From an uncultured Rhodospirillaceae bacterium (GTDB lineage: Bacteria > Pseudomonadota > Alphaproteobacteria > CAAGCB01 > CAG-977), in NCBI GenBank assembly GCA_900553035.1, contig USCC01000002.1:8195-72194 (forward strand): 64,000 nt of DNA, in the 5' to 3' direction. The notes below the pieces were generated by a model. It was not told the origin of the DNA. It ran no database searches and saw only the letters and a list, made by a program, of their open reading frames with translations. A program made the position numbers and the translations under genes. This document shows positions 18,211-27,714 of this stretch, piece by piece; positions within the stretch are counted from its first letter, which is position 1, and each line of letters begins with the position of its first letter.

Positions 18211-18712
18211 TTTCTTCTTCCTCCTCTGCCGCCGCGGACACATCGGCCGGGATTAAATCGGAAAAATAATTCTTTGTAAATTCACGCCAGTCCCCCCAAG
18301 GCGCAACGCAGAAAAAGTGCGGATCCGCCGTCAGGACAAGAACAATCCCCCCGTAACGCCACGCAATCAGAAAACGTTCTATGCGCGGAACGACCCTTTT
18401 GACAACACGGTTCTGCATGATGGGTTCCAACAGGAAAGGCATCAGAAACGCGTACGCCAGAGACAGGACAAGTAAAAGCCCCGTCCCGATAATCAGGCTT
18501 TCCAAAGCCATGACCGTCAGCGAAATCGTTAAAAGAACCAGCAAAGGCAGGACGTTTTCCCAAGGATTAAAGAAAGGCGATCCCCGTCGATTCAAAAGAC
18601 GGAAATTAATGCGGATATAAGCCTTGTTTTCGACGACAGCCCTCTGAAGACCCTGAAAAATCAGCTGATCTTCACGTGTCGGCGGTTGAATCGGCATCCT
18701 GTTCATTGACAT
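18203..18712 (-). CDS. Small membrane protein of unknown function
   Basis: 169 residues. After about 50 soluble residues come two adjacent hydrophobic segments (VLPLLVLLTISLTVMALESLI and GTGLLLVLSLAYAFLMPFLL). A basic stretch, a strand-like region (GGIVLVLTADPHFF) and an acidic tail (AAAEEEEENA) follow. No family is recognised. It sits 5 bases after mltA and overlaps smr, so it is part of the tim44-mltA-smr run. Confidence 0.65.
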   Translation of the reverse strand: MSMNRMPIQPPTREDQLIFQGLQRAVVENKAYIRINFRLLNRRGSPFFNPWENVLPLLVLLTISLTVMALESLIIGTGLLLVLSLAYAFLMPFLLEPIMQNRVVKRVVPRIERFLIAWRYGGIVLVLTADPHFFCVAPWGDWREFTKNYFSDLIPADVSAAAEEEEENA

Positions 18713-18717
18713 AACCC

Positions 18718-19884
18718 TTACTCGATCTCTGTTTTTCCGTCCTTTTTCGGGACCAGAAGAAAATAGGTTCCTTTGCTTCTCATCCGTCCGGCTTCTTTCA
18801 ATGCTTTTTCACCCGTACCCCAGAAAAAATCACCGCGGACAGCGCCCTTGATGGCCGTCCCGGTATCCTGTGCCGTCATCAGACGGTTCATCGGCTTTCC
18901 GTCCGGCGCCGTCGTTTCCAGCCACAGGACGCTCCCCAGAGGGATATACGCCGGATCAACCGCCATACTGCGTCCCGCCGTCAGCCGAACACCCAAAGAA
19001 CCGACCGCCCCTTTTTCCTTCAGTTTTCTGAAAAAGATATAACGTGGATTCTGATGCATCAGCTCTTCGGCTTCAACAGGATTTTGTTTCAGCCACGCCG
19101 TAATTTCAGCCATTGTATAAACGCCCGGTTTCAGCAGACCGCGTTTTGCCATGATTGCTCCGATTCCGACGAATTTCCGGCCGTTATTCCCCGCATATCC
19201 GACGGCCATCGTTTTTCCGTCCGGCAGACGGATCAGCCCGGATCCCTGAATCTGCAGGACGAAAGCGTCAGCCGCGTGCCGGACCCAGACAATGGGTTCC
19301 GCCGGAAACGCCCCATCGTGTGTTTCGATTTCCTGCCGGGTCAGATACGGACGCACATTCTTGCCGTCAAGCCGTCCGAAGACAATATCCCCTTTATATT
19401 TCGGATCAAATTCACCCAGATTGATGCGGAAAATATCCTCCGGCACACCGTACAGCGGCGTACGGCATTCCCGGGTACGGACAAGGCATCCTTCGATTTC
19501 CGGCTCATAATATCCCGTGAAAAGGCCTTCTTTCCCCGGATCAACCGCATACGGCTGAAGCTTCTTTTCAAGGAATAAGCGCAACTCTTTGTTTGTTTTG
19601 AATTTTCTGTCCTGAATTTCCCGGCAGAACGCTGTCCATTCCTTTTGGCGCCGCGTCCGTCTGCAGGATTTTCTCATGGCCGGAAGCGCCTGCAACAGGT
19701 CATCTCTTCCCCAGCCTTTCAGATTGGAAAAGGAAACCGGAACCGCTTGAAATTTCTCTGCCGGAACGGATTTTTCAATTTTTTCCGCAGGCGGAAACTC
19801 CAAAGACGGCTCTTCTTTTTTTCCGCCGAACAGCAACAGGAAAATCGACAGGCCGAAACCGGCGATTAAGGCGACTCTGGACAT
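18718..19884 (-). CDS. mltA: Membrane-bound lytic murein transglycosylase A
   Basis: MltA cleaves the MurNAc-GlcNAc bond of peptidoglycan, forming 1,6-anhydro ends. The 388-residue protein begins with an N-terminal hydrophobic anchor (LIAGFGLSIFLLLFGG) that lacks a lipobox Cys, unlike E. coli MltA. The body shows FTGYYEPEIEG, the G-N-N-G-R-K-F-V-G-I-G-A block, and the 3D-domain motif TAQDTGTAIKGAVRGDFFWG with the catalytic Asp. It follows the Tim44-like gene with no gap. Confidence 0.93.
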   Translation of the reverse strand: MSRVALIAGFGLSIFLLLFGGKKEEPSLEFPPAEKIEKSVPAEKFQAVPVSFSNLKGWGRDDLLQALPAMRKSCRRTRRQKEWTAFCREIQDRKFKTNKELRLFLEKKLQPYAVDPGKEGLFTGYYEPEIEGCLVRTRECRTPLYGVPEDIFRINLGEFDPKYKGDIVFGRLDGKNVRPYLTRQEIETHDGAFPAEPIVWVRHAADAFVLQIQGSGLIRLPDGKTMAVGYAGNNGRKFVGIGAIMAKRGLLKPGVYTMAEITAWLKQNPVEAEELMHQNPRYIFFRKLKEKGAVGSLGVRLTAGRSMAVDPAYIPLGSVLWLETTAPDGKPMNRLMTAQDTGTAIKGAVRGDFFWGTGEKALKEAGRMRSKGTYFLLVPKKDGKTEIE

Positions 19885-20577
19885 TTACGACGCTTTGACC
19901 CGTGTTTTTGTCAGGATCCAGACCGGGCTGGCCGACTTCATGTTTTTCCGCAGAGTCCAGATATCCGTTACGGTTTCGATATAAGTCGGATCTCCGGCGA
20001 CGGTTTCCCCTTCGGCGTTTTTGATCAGATTTGTCTGTTCGGTTTCAAATTCAACGGTCAGATCAACGAACTCTCCTGTGATTTCGGCCTGTAGAAGCTT
20101 GATGCTTTTAAAGCTGATCAGGCTGAATTCGGCTGTTTCCTTTTTTTCCAAGCGTTCGTCAATCGCCTTTTCAAATTTTTTATAAATGTCAGGACTCAGC
20201 AGGGGGCGCAGTTCGTCCTTGTCCCCTTTGGCAAAGGCCTGTGCAATATATTCAAACGCCCGCGGCGCCTTTTGCATGAATTCGGACAGATCAAACGAAG
20301 GATATTTTTCCTTGATTTTCTGAAGGTTACGCATAATTTCCGAATCTTCGTTAAACGCGGGAGAGATCGGCAGGTCGTCTTCCTCTTTTTCCTCCGGATT
20401 GTTTTCCAATGTCCTGTATTCGGAGATATCGACGATTTTCGATGGCCTTGGTTCGGCCTCCGGCTTTGATTCGTCCCCGTCCGGACGCGTTCCCAGAACA
20501 CTGCGCAGACGGCCAATCAGCAGCAGAACGATAATCGCCAAAAAGATCAAATCCAGAAATTGAGGTTGCTGAGACAT
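19885..20577 (-). CDS. Tim44-like domain protein
   Basis: A 230-residue protein with one N-terminal membrane helix (FLDLIFLAIIVLLLIG). A charged linker leads to a Tim44-like domain starting FMQKAPRAFEYIAQAFAKGD and ending in the conserved WTLRKNMKSASPVWILT. In alphaproteobacteria such proteins (TimA) are related to the mitochondrial import motor subunit Tim44, but their bacterial role is not firmly known. ATG 20577 was preferred; ATG 20613 adds a non-conserved leader. It is divergent from secB and heads the run tim44-mltA-membrane protein-smr. Confidence 0.88.
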   Translation of the reverse strand: MSQQPQFLDLIFLAIIVLLLIGRLRSVLGTRPDGDESKPEAEPRPSKIVDISEYRTLENNPEEKEEDDLPISPAFNEDSEIMRNLQKIKEKYPSFDLSEFMQKAPRAFEYIAQAFAKGDKDELRPLLSPDIYKKFEKAIDERLEKKETAEFSLISFKSIKLLQAEITGEFVDLTVEFETEQTNLIKNAEGETVAGDPTYIETVTDIWTLRKNMKSASPVWILTKTRVKAS

Positions 20578-20654
20578 GATTTCGTCGCCTTCCCTGTTTA
20601 TTTTTCCGTTCAATAAGGATAGAGTATATCAAATTTTCAACTCAGGAGAATACT

Positions 20655-21134
20655 ATGAACGAAAACACTGCCGAAAACAACCCGCAGGGTGCGCCGATCA
20701 TCATCAACGCCCAGTACGTAAAGGATATTTCCTTTGAAGCACCGCATGTTCCCCATATTTTCACCGAGCTGAAGACGTCGCCCGAAATTTCTGTCGGCGT
20801 TGATGTTCAGGCCGGAAAACTGCAGGACGGTGTCTTTGAAATCACTCTGAAAATTAAAGCAGAAGCCAAAGTTGAAAGCAAGGTAGCCTTTCTGTGTGAA
20901 GTCGAATATGGCTGTCTGGCCGGCGTCAACGTTCCGGCCGAACATGTCGAACCGATTCTGCTGATCGAAATCCCGCGCCTTCTGTTTCCGTTCGCGCGGA
21001 ACATCATTGCCGATCTGACGCGTGAAAGCGGATTCCCGCCCCTGATGATCAACCCGATTGACTTTGTCGGCCTGTATCATCAGCGTCTGGCGGAACTGCA
21101 GAAAAAAAGCGAAGGCAACGCAACCGTCAACTGA
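20655..21134 (+). CDS. secB: Protein-export chaperone SecB
   Basis: SecB keeps preproteins unfolded and hands them to SecA. The 159-residue sequence fits the family: INAQYVKDISFEAPHVP, INVDVQA-like VGVDVQAGKL, CEVEYGCLAGV, and the block LLFPFARNIIADLTRESGFPP with PLMINPIDFVGLY. An acidic start and a C-terminal helix complete it. The last 8 bases overlap the 3' end of the convergent dnaQ gene. Confidence 0.96.
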   Translation: MNENTAENNPQGAPIIINAQYVKDISFEAPHVPHIFTELKTSPEISVGVDVQAGKLQDGVFEITLKIKAEAKVESKVAFLCEVEYGCLAGVNVPAEHVEPILLIEIPRLLFPFARNIIADLTRESGFPPLMINPIDFVGLYHQRLAELQKKSEGNATVN

Positions 21135-21810
21135 CCCAGATCGGGTTTTTGATTTTTTTCATGAATGCGTCATGTCCGGCCGCTTCCTCCTCCGATATAA
21201 AGGCAGGTCGAGGCGGCCGCACTGTTTTTTCGGTTGTTTTTTCCGATCGCACCTGAAGAACGCTTGGCGTCGTCTTTGTCCCCAGGATAAAACCCGGTTC
21301 ACGGCCGCCCAGAAGCTCCAGATACACTTCGGCCAAAAGCTCGGCATCAAGCAGTGCTCCATGCTTCGTACGTTTTGAATTGTCGATATCAAACCGGCGG
21401 CACAGTTCGTTCAGGTTTACCCGCGACCCCGGAAACAGCTTTTTCGCAATCGCCAAAGTATCAATCGACTGTTCCATCGGCAGAACGTCGCGGTGGATCC
21501 ACGACAGCTCGGCGTTCAGAAATTTCATGTCAAACGCCGCGTTGTGGATGACCAGAAAATCCCCGCCGATAAAATTCAGAAAATCTTCCGCAATGTCTTT
21601 GAAAACAGGCTTGTCCTGAAGAAATTCCGTTGTTATGCCGTGAACCTTGACCGCGTCTTCGGGAACGTCGCGTTCGGGATTGATGAACTGATGGTACGTT
21701 TTGCCGGTCGGCATATGGTTGATCAGCTCGATGCATCCGATTTCAATCAGCCGGTCGCCCGCGTACGGGTCAAATCCCGTCGTTTCAGTATCCAGTACTA
21801 TTTCACGCAT
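21127..21810 (-). CDS. dnaQ: DNA polymerase III epsilon subunit (3'-5' exonuclease)
   Basis: The proofreading subunit of the replicase, 227 residues. The DEDDh exonuclease residues are all present: LDTETTG (Asp, Glu), HNAAFDMKFLN (Asp), and HGALLDAELLAEVYLEL (His, Asp). A short C-terminal tail should bind the alpha subunit. Its first 13 bases overlap the end of coaE, as part of the overlapping run maf>aroE>coaE>dnaQ. Confidence 0.96.
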   Translation of the reverse strand: MREIVLDTETTGFDPYAGDRLIEIGCIELINHMPTGKTYHQFINPERDVPEDAVKVHGITTEFLQDKPVFKDIAEDFLNFIGGDFLVIHNAAFDMKFLNAELSWIHRDVLPMEQSIDTLAIAKKLFPGSRVNLNELCRRFDIDNSKRTKHGALLDAELLAEVYLELLGGREPGFILGTKTTPSVLQVRSEKTTEKTVRPPRPAFISEEEAAGHDAFMKKIKNPIWVS

Positions 21811-22391
21811 TTTATGTCTTCCATTATCTCGGCTATTCTTTGACGGACCGCTTTCATGCCCGCCCCCGAATCCACAATATAATCCGCCCAGGCGGAAGCT
21901 TTTTCCTCGTCCGTTTGACGCGACAGAAGGGAACGGTATTTCTCCTCCGTCATGCCGGGACGCCTGAAAACCCGCCGACGCCGTTCTTCGGCGTTGACCG
22001 TCATCCAGATGATTCTGTCGCAGAATTTATCCCACCCGGCTTCAAAAAGCAACGGAGCATCCAGAACAATCACCGGTTCACGGACATGACGGGCGAAAAA
22101 CAGCTTCAATTCCTCTTCCAGAAACGGATAAATCATTTTTTCAAGCTCACGGACATCCAGGCGCCCGGCCGCGATTTCGGCAGACAGAAAGGGACGGCTG
22201 ATTTCATCGCCGCTCAGAATACCCGGAAACCGCCGGGCAAACAGAGCCTTCATTCCGGCGTTTTCCTTCATCAGCCGGTGAACGGCGGCATCCGCGTCAA
22301 AAACCGGAATAACGTCTTCCTGAATCATCCGGGCAGCCGTCGTTTTGCCGGATCCCATGTTTCCTGTCAGACCCACAACGGTTTTTTTCAT
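21798..22391 (-). CDS. coaE: Dephospho-CoA kinase
   Basis: CoaE phosphorylates dephospho-CoA in the last step of coenzyme A synthesis. The 197-residue protein has the P-loop GLTGNMGSGKTTAAR, the DADAAVHRL substrate motif, LDAPLLFEAG, and the later Arg-rich lid (ERRRRVFRR). ATG 22391 overlaps the aroE stop by 4 bases and gives the normal N terminus; further upstream the frame runs through aroE coding sequence. Confidence 0.95.
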   Translation of the reverse strand: MKKTVVGLTGNMGSGKTTAARMIQEDVIPVFDADAAVHRLMKENAGMKALFARRFPGILSGDEISRPFLSAEIAAGRLDVRELEKMIYPFLEEELKLFFARHVREPVIVLDAPLLFEAGWDKFCDRIIWMTVNAEERRRRVFRRPGMTEEKYRSLLSRQTDEEKASAWADYIVDSGAGMKAVRQRIAEIMEDIKCVK

Positions 22392-23227
22392 TGTTTTCCT
22401 CCGGTCGCAAGCGTGCGCAGTTCTTCTGTCATGTCCGGCATGATTCCAAACCACGCTCTGAACGCCGGACGCGCCTGATGAAGAAGCATCCCCAAACCGT
22501 CCGCCGTCGGATTTCCCCGCTCTTCGGCGCGGCGCAGAAGACTCGTTTTTAAAGGGCTGTAAACCAGATCCGAAACCGTAGCGGAAACCGGAAGCGCCGA
22601 CAGGTCGATTTCAAGCGGTTCAAACCCCTCCATCCCCAGAGTCGTCGCATTTGCCAGAAGAACGGCGCTCTCAAGAGCTTCCTCTTTTTCTGCCCACGGA
22701 ACGAGATTAAAATTTCCACCAACTTCAGCCGCGAGACGTTCAGCCTTTTCCAGCGTCCTGTAAACAAGCCGTATTTCCGGGCATCCGGCCAACGACAGAG
22801 CGGCGCACACGCCTCGGGAAGCACCGCCCGTTCCCAGAATTACAGCCGCGCCCCGGCTGACTTCCGTCCCCGCAGACTCGGCAATGTTTTCCAGAAAACC
22901 GAAACCATCCGTATTGTGGCCGTACAGACTCCCGTCCGCACGGATAACAACCGTATTCACGGCCCCCGCCTTCAAAGCTTCCGGAGACAGTTCGTCCACA
23001 ACCTGCAGAGCCGCTGTTTTATGCGGAACCGTCACGTTCACGCCGGAAAAACCCATTTTCGGAAGCATCCTCAGCACATCGGGAAAATCCACGGGTTTGA
23101 TTTCCAGCGGCATATAAACGCCGTCAATCCCGTATTTTTCAAGCCAATAGCCATGGATCAGGGGAGATTTTGAATGCGCAACGGGATATCCCGCAACACC
23201 TGTCAGTTTTGTCCGGCCTGTTGTCAT
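22388..23227 (-). CDS. aroE: Shikimate dehydrogenase
   Basis: AroE reduces 3-dehydroshikimate with NADPH in aromatic amino acid synthesis. Its 279 residues carry GYPVAHSKSPLIHGYW (shikimate-binding Ser pair), NVTVPHKTAA (catalytic Lys), NTDGFGF (Asp), the NADP loop LGTGGASRGV, and ANATTLGM-type sequence. I prefer ATG 23227, which overlaps the maf stop as ATGA; ATG 23245 would add six residues. Confidence 0.95.
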   Translation of the reverse strand: MTTGRTKLTGVAGYPVAHSKSPLIHGYWLEKYGIDGVYMPLEIKPVDFPDVLRMLPKMGFSGVNVTVPHKTAALQVVDELSPEALKAGAVNTVVIRADGSLYGHNTDGFGFLENIAESAGTEVSRGAAVILGTGGASRGVCAALSLAGCPEIRLVYRTLEKAERLAAEVGGNFNLVPWAEKEEALESAVLLANATTLGMEGFEPLEIDLSALPVSATVSDLVYSPLKTSLLRRAEERGNPTADGLGMLLHQARPAFRAWFGIMPDMTEELRTLATGGKQ

Positions 23228-23802
23228 TGTTTCATTTCTCCGCATGAACGCAAAAAATCGAACAAAGGAAGCAGAGGCAGACCCAGCACTGAAAAATAGT
23301 CGCCTTCAACTTTTTCAATCAGCTGGGAACCGAGTTCCTCCAGATAATAGGCGCCGACGGAGCGGCAGACGTCCGGCCCGGCCTTTTCAAGATACTCTTC
23401 CAGAAAACCGTCCGAAAAGTTCCGCATCGTCACATGAACGGCCGTATTAACTGACCACAGGAGCTCTGTGTTCCGGACAACGGCAACGCCGTTGATCAGG
23501 CGATGTGTCTTTCCCCGCATTTTTTTCAGGTGTTCCCGGGCTTCGGCTTTGTCCGCGGGTTTTGAAAAAGGACGCCCCTCCAGTTCCATAATCTGATCGG
23601 CGCCGATCACATACGCTTCGGGATACAGAGCCGATACCTTGACAGCCTTTTCATGGGCAAGGCGGCGGCTGGCTTTAAAACAATCGGGTTCCGTGTTTTT
23701 AACCGCGTCTTCATCAATATCCGCCGGAATGGTTTCAAATTCAACGCCTGCCGCAGCCAGAAGCCTTCCCCGGCTTTTGCTCTGAGATGCCAGAATAAGC
23801 AC
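23224..23802 (-). CDS. maf: Maf-family nucleotide pyrophosphatase
   Basis: Maf enzymes hydrolyse non-canonical or modified NTPs to NMPs. The 192-residue protein starts LILASQSKSRGRLLAAAG and has PADIDE, a KA-containing helix (HEKAVKVS) and the active-site VIGADQIMEL with its Asp. The start is GTG 23802 with AGGAAAGAGGG upstream. Upstream lies the oriC candidate. In other alphaproteobacteria the origin also abuts this gene (the Rickettsia RP001-type locus, as I recall). Confidence 0.93.
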   Translation of the reverse strand: MLILASQSKSRGRLLAAAGVEFETIPADIDEDAVKNTEPDCFKASRRLAHEKAVKVSALYPEAYVIGADQIMELEGRPFSKPADKAEAREHLKKMRGKTHRLINGVAVVRNTELLWSVNTAVHVTMRNFSDGFLEEYLEKAGPDVCRSVGAYYLEELGSQLIEKVEGDYFSVLGLPLLPLFDFLRSCGEMKQ

Positions 23803-24165
23803 GCTCTTTCCCTCTTTCCTGTGAATCCTGTGAATAAGTCGGATAAGTCTTCCTTTTCCGGATTTTTATCCCCCCTGTTCATTTTTACTCCGTTTTTTAT
23901 GCGGTTGTGTATTAAAAAATCATACCGGAAAGTCGGCAGGGGGATAAAAACTTATGCCCGTTGTCCACAGAGACGTGCCCTTCCGCTGAAAAACAGGGAT
24001 CAGACGGATTCTGTTCCGGCAGATATGAGTCCTTCCGAAACGGATTCGTCATGTGGGCGCCGCTGTGCAAAGCCTGTGGACAATATTGCCTCCGCGTTAT
24101 CCACAGGCCCAGCATATAACATCATCCTTTTTTTAAATATATCTTATTTGAAGGAAAGAAAAACA
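23803..24165. other. Candidate chromosomal replication origin (oriC)
   Basis: The maf-rho intergenic region has four matches to the DnaA box TTATNCACA or its close variant. They are TTATTCACA on the minus strand (23829-23837), TTGTCCACA (23961-23969), its mirror TGTGGACAA (24075-24083), and the perfect TTATCCACA (24097-24105). The second and third form a 10-base inverted repeat. An AT-rich tract (24124-24150) beside the last box could be the unwinding element. Four GANTC sites, the target of CcrM-type methylation, lie at 23823, 24007, 24027 and 24043. Location beside maf, 5.6 kb from parS and in the same neighbourhood as rsmG-parAB, fits alphaproteobacterial origins. Confidence 0.75.
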
Positions 24166-24257
24166 TTGACGTTTCGGGGAAAATATTCAAATATGAAAGC
24201 CTCCTCTGAAGCGGTGTTCCGCCGCTTTCCTTCCCTAACAAACTTATAAGAGACGTT

Positions 24258-25511
24258 ATGAATTTAAAAGAACTGAAAAAAAAGTCTCCCGCCGAGCTTT
24301 TGACAATGGCGGAAGAACTGGGCGTTGAAAACGCCTCGACCCTGCGTACCCAGGATCTGACCTTTTCCATCCTGAAGCAACTGTCGAAAAATGACACCGT
24401 CCTGATTGACGAAGGGGTTATTGAAGTCCTGCAGGACGGTTTCGGTTTCCTGCGTTCCCCGGAATCCAATTATCTGGCCGGCCCGGATGATATTTACGTT
24501 TCACCCAGCCAGATCAAAAAATTCGGCCTGCGCACCGGCGATACGGTCGAAGGCGAAATCCGCGCCCCAAAGGACGGTGAAAAATATTTCGCACTGACAA
24601 AAATTCTCAAAGTCAATTTCACGGATCCCGAAAACGTCCGATACCGGATTAATTTCGATAACCTGACCCCGCTGCATCCGGACGAAAAGATCAGAATGGA
24701 AAATGAGCTGGACAATAAAAACATGACGTCCCGTATCATTGATCTGATCTGTCCTCAAGGCAAAGGCCAGCGCGGCCTGATCGTCGCGCCGCCACGGACG
24801 GGCAAAACCGTGATGCTTCAGAATATTGCCCATGCCATTACATCCAATAATCCCGAAATTTACCTGATTGTCCTTCTGATTGATGAACGCCCCGAGGAAG
24901 TCACCGAAATGATTCGGTCCGTCAAAGGTGAAGTCATCAGTTCAACGTTTGACGAACCGGCCTCCCGCCATGTTCAGGTTGCCGAAATGGTCATTGAAAA
25001 AGCAAAGCGTCTGGTCGAACATAAGCGCGACGTCGTCATCCTTCTGGATTCGATAACGCGTCTGGCGCGGGCGTACAACACCGTTGTGCCCAGCTCGGGT
25101 AAGGTACTGACCGGCGGTGTCGATGCCAACGCTCTGCAGCGCCCCAAACGCTTTTTCGGGGCAGCCCGGAACATTGAAGAAGGCGGATCGCTGACAATTA
25201 TCGCGACAGCCCTGATCGATACCGGTTCACGCATGGATGAAGTCATTTTTGAAGAGTTCAAGGGAACGGGTAATTCCGAAATCATTCTGGACCGCAAGGT
25301 TTCCGACAAACGTATTTTCCCGTCAATCGATATCACGAAATCGGGAACGCGCAAGGAAGAACTGCTGGTCGATCGGAATACGCTTTCAAAAATGTGGGTT
25401 CTGCGCCGCGTCCTGATGCCGATGGGAGTCACCGATGCGATGGAATTCCTGATCGAAAAGCTGAAGCTTTCAAAGACCAACAGCGACTTTTTCGATTCGA
25501 TGAATTCATAA
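24258..25511 (+). CDS. rho: Transcription termination factor Rho
   Basis: Rho is a hexameric RNA helicase that ends transcription at untranslated RNA. The 417-residue protein has the Rho N-terminal helical domain ([20 protein letters not shown]) and the cold-shock-like RNA-binding domain with GFGFLRS. The ATPase core has Walker [11 protein letters not shown], Walker [19 protein letters not shown], and the Q/R-loop region. A possible promoter (TTGACG at 24166) lies in the AT-rich upstream region. The gene ends at an intrinsic terminator. Confidence 0.97.
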   Translation: MNLKELKKKSPAELLTMAEELGVENASTLRTQDLTFSILKQLSKNDTVLIDEGVIEVLQDGFGFLRSPESNYLAGPDDIYVSPSQIKKFGLRTGDTVEGEIRAPKDGEKYFALTKILKVNFTDPENVRYRINFDNLTPLHPDEKIRMENELDNKNMTSRIIDLICPQGKGQRGLIVAPPRTGKTVMLQNIAHAITSNNPEIYLIVLLIDERPEEVTEMIRSVKGEVISSTFDEPASRHVQVAEMVIEKAKRLVEHKRDVVILLDSITRLARAYNTVVPSSGKVLTGGVDANALQRPKRFFGAARNIEEGGSLTIIATALIDTGSRMDEVIFEEFKGTGNSEIILDRKVSDKRIFPSIDITKSGTRKEELLVDRNTLSKMWVLRRVLMPMGVTDAMEFLIEKLKLSKTNSDFFDSMNS

Positions 25512-25537
25512 ACGTTCAGACAGGATATTTTATCAGA

Positions 25538-25570
25538 AACCCGGCCTTTGCATTACAGGCCGGGTTTTTA
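25538..25570 (+). terminator. Intrinsic terminator of rho
   Basis: Stem AACCCGGCCT / AGGCCGGGTT with a nine-base loop, followed by a T run, 27 bases after the rho stop. Confidence 0.85.
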
Positions 25571-25620
25571 TCGGATGCCGCGGAAAAAGATCCGTTCGGC
25601 GCGGGAATTTTTTATCGTTT

Positions 25621-25694
25621 GCGGCCGCAGGAATCCCATTTGTTTTTCACCGCAGTGAGTAAGGACGGACACGAATGTTCATTCCTGCGGCCGC
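25621..25694. repeat. Perfect 14-base inverted repeat between rho and hslU terminators
   Basis: GCGGCCGCAGGAAT (25621-25634) and its exact complement ATTCCTGCGGCCGC (25681-25694) enclose a 46-base loop. There is no T run after it. It lies between two separate terminators that share the arm AACCCGGC. It could form a cruciform or an RNA stem, or be a remnant of a mobile repeat. Confidence 0.8.
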
Positions 25695-25700
25695 TGTTTA

Positions 25701-25730
25701 AAACCCGGCGGATGCGACGGCCGGGTTTTT
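25701..25730. terminator. Intrinsic terminator downstream of hslVU
   Basis: Stem AAACCCGGC / GCCGGGTTT with a ten-base loop just after the hslU stop. T runs flank it on both strands, more strongly on the plus strand, so it may act in both directions. Confidence 0.7.
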
Positions 25731-25733
25731 TAT

Positions 25734-27047
25734 TTACAGGATGAATTTGGACAGATCCGAAGATTCGGCCAGACTGCCGACTTTCTCCCGAACCATTTCC
25801 TTTGTCACCTGAACTGTTTCACCGGAACGGTCGGTGGCCGTGAAGCTGATGTCTTCCAGCAGCTTTTCCAGTATCGTGTGAAGGCGGCGGGCGCCGATGT
25901 TTTCCACGCTTTCATTGATTTCCGCGGCCAGGGAGGCAATCTCACGAATCCCGTCTTCCGAAAATTCCAACGTAAAATTCTCGGTTTTTAACAGCTCCTT
26001 GTACTGCAGGATGAGATTTGCTTCCGGTTCGGTCAGAATGCGGCAGAAATCATCCCTGGACAGCGCCTTCAGTTCTACCCGGATTGGCAACCGTCCCTGC
26101 AGTTCCGGAAGCAGATCTGACGGTTTTGCCAGCTGAAACGCTCCCGAAGCAATGAAAAGAATGTGATCCGTTTTAACCATTCCATGTTTCGTTGTGACCG
26201 TTGTACCTTCGATCAAAGGCAGAAGATCGCGTTGCACGCCTTCGCGAGAAACGTCCGGCCCGCGGCGTTCGTCATTCCGGCCGCATATCTTGTCCAGTTC
26301 GTCGATAAAGACAATGCCGTTGTTTTCAACCGCGTTAATGGCTTCCCTGACGATGGTTTCGTCGTCAATCAGCTTGTCGCTTTCCTCTGTGACAAGAACC
26401 TCATAGGATTCCCGAACCGTCATTTTGCGCTTGCGGTAGCTGACCGTTTTTCCGCCGAGCAGATCGCCCAGACTGATCATACCCATCTGAGCACCGGGCA
26501 TGCCGGGAATATCAAAGGTCGGCATTGAAGACGAAGGGTTTTCCTGGACTTCAATTTCGATTTCCTTGTCGTCCAAAGTCCCTTCCCGCAGGAGTTTCCG
26601 GAATTTCTGCCGGGTTTCGTCGGTTGCGGTTTCGCCGACCAGAGCTTTGATAACACGTTCTTCGGCGGCGGCTTCAGCCTTGACGTGAACGTCTTTGCGC
26701 ATTTTTTTCCGCGTCATTGTAATGGCGATTTCGACCATATCACGGATAATGCTTTCGACATCGCGGCCGACATAACCGATTTCGGTGAATTTCGTGGCTT
26801 CGACTTTAATAAAGGGCGCTTGAGCCAGTTTGGCCAGGCGGCGGGCGATTTCGGTTTTTCCGACCCCGGTCGGGCCGATCATAAGGATGTTTTTCGGAAC
26901 GACTTCTTCCCTTAATGCCGGATCAAGCTGTTGCCGGCGCCAGCGGTTGCGCAGGGCGACGGCAACGGCGCGTTTGGCGTCATGCTGGCCGACGATATAC
27001 CGGTCGAGTTCCGAAACAATTTCACGGGGACTGAATGAAGCACTCAT
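25734..27047 (-). CDS. hslU: ATP-dependent protease ATPase subunit HslU
   Basis: HslU unfolds substrates and feeds them to the HslV peptidase. The 437-residue protein begins with [17 protein letters not shown], has Walker [16 protein letters not shown], and the [10 protein letters not shown] pore loop. The intermediate I-domain follows (about residues 110-240). Walker B FIDELDKI and the sensor region [15 protein letters not shown] are present, with the usual C terminus DLSKFIL that docks into HslV. It overlaps the hslV stop by 4 bases. Confidence 0.97.
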   Translation of the reverse strand: MSASFSPREIVSELDRYIVGQHDAKRAVAVALRNRWRRQQLDPALREEVVPKNILMIGPTGVGKTEIARRLAKLAQAPFIKVEATKFTEIGYVGRDVESIIRDMVEIAITMTRKKMRKDVHVKAEAAAEERVIKALVGETATDETRQKFRKLLREGTLDDKEIEIEVQENPSSSMPTFDIPGMPGAQMGMISLGDLLGGKTVSYRKRKMTVRESYEVLVTEESDKLIDDETIVREAINAVENNGIVFIDELDKICGRNDERRGPDVSREGVQRDLLPLIEGTTVTTKHGMVKTDHILFIASGAFQLAKPSDLLPELQGRLPIRVELKALSRDDFCRILTEPEANLILQYKELLKTENFTLEFSEDGIREIASLAAEINESVENIGARRLHTILEKLLEDISFTATDRSGETVQVTKEMVREKVGSLAESSDLSKFIL

Positions 27048-27586
27048 AATTTTTCCATAATGATGTTCTGGTTGGTGTAGATACAGATGTCGGAAGCGAT
27101 TTTCATCGCTTTGCGGGCGATTTCCTCGGGCGTCAGGTCGGTATCGATCAGGGCTTTGGCGGCCGCAAAAGCGTAAGAGCCGCCCGAACCAATGCCGATC
27201 AGGCCGTTTTCGGGTTCAAGGACGTCTCCGTTGCCGCTTAAAACCAGGGAAGCTTCTTTGTCGGCAACGATCATCATGGCTTCCAGACGGCGCAGATAAC
27301 GATCCGTACGCCAGTCTTTTGCCAGTTCGACACAGGCGCGCGTCAGTTGTCCCGAATGTTTTTCGATTTTAGCTTCCAGGCGCTCAAACAGCGTAAAGGC
27401 GTCGGCCGTCGCACCGGCAAACCCGGCAATGATGCTTCCGTCTCCCAGCCGTCTGACTTTGCGGGCATTGCTTTTTAAAATCGTATTGCCGAAAGTGACC
27501 TGTCCGTCTCCGGCAATGACGACTTCATTTCCTTTTCGGACGGAAAGAATGGTTGTCCCTTTCCAGACCGGCGTCGCATTTTCCAT
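27044..27586 (-). CDS. hslV: ATP-dependent protease peptidase subunit HslV
   Basis: The proteasome-like threonine peptidase of the HslVU complex, 180 residues. A short propeptide ([10 protein letters not shown]) precedes the catalytic Thr in [20 protein letters not shown]. The block [21 protein letters not shown] is diagnostic. The length is typical of alphaproteobacteria, where the propeptide is longer than the E. coli initiator Met. It is divergent from hisB across 128 bases. Confidence 0.97.
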   Translation of the reverse strand: MENATPVWKGTTILSVRKGNEVVIAGDGQVTFGNTILKSNARKVRRLGDGSIIAGFAGATADAFTLFERLEAKIEKHSGQLTRACVELAKDWRTDRYLRRLEAMMIVADKEASLVLSGNGDVLEPENGLIGIGSGGSYAFAAAKALIDTDLTPEEIARKAMKIASDICIYTNQNIIMEKL

Positions 27587-27714
27587 ACGTCTTCTCCCAA
27601 TTGGTTCCGTTTAGATATAGATTTTTTTATTCTGAAAAAAAGGCCTGTCTTTTTTTTAAATCCGCGTTAAGGTGATTTAAGTACAGTTTTTCACGTAAGG
27701 AAAGGAAAAAAACG

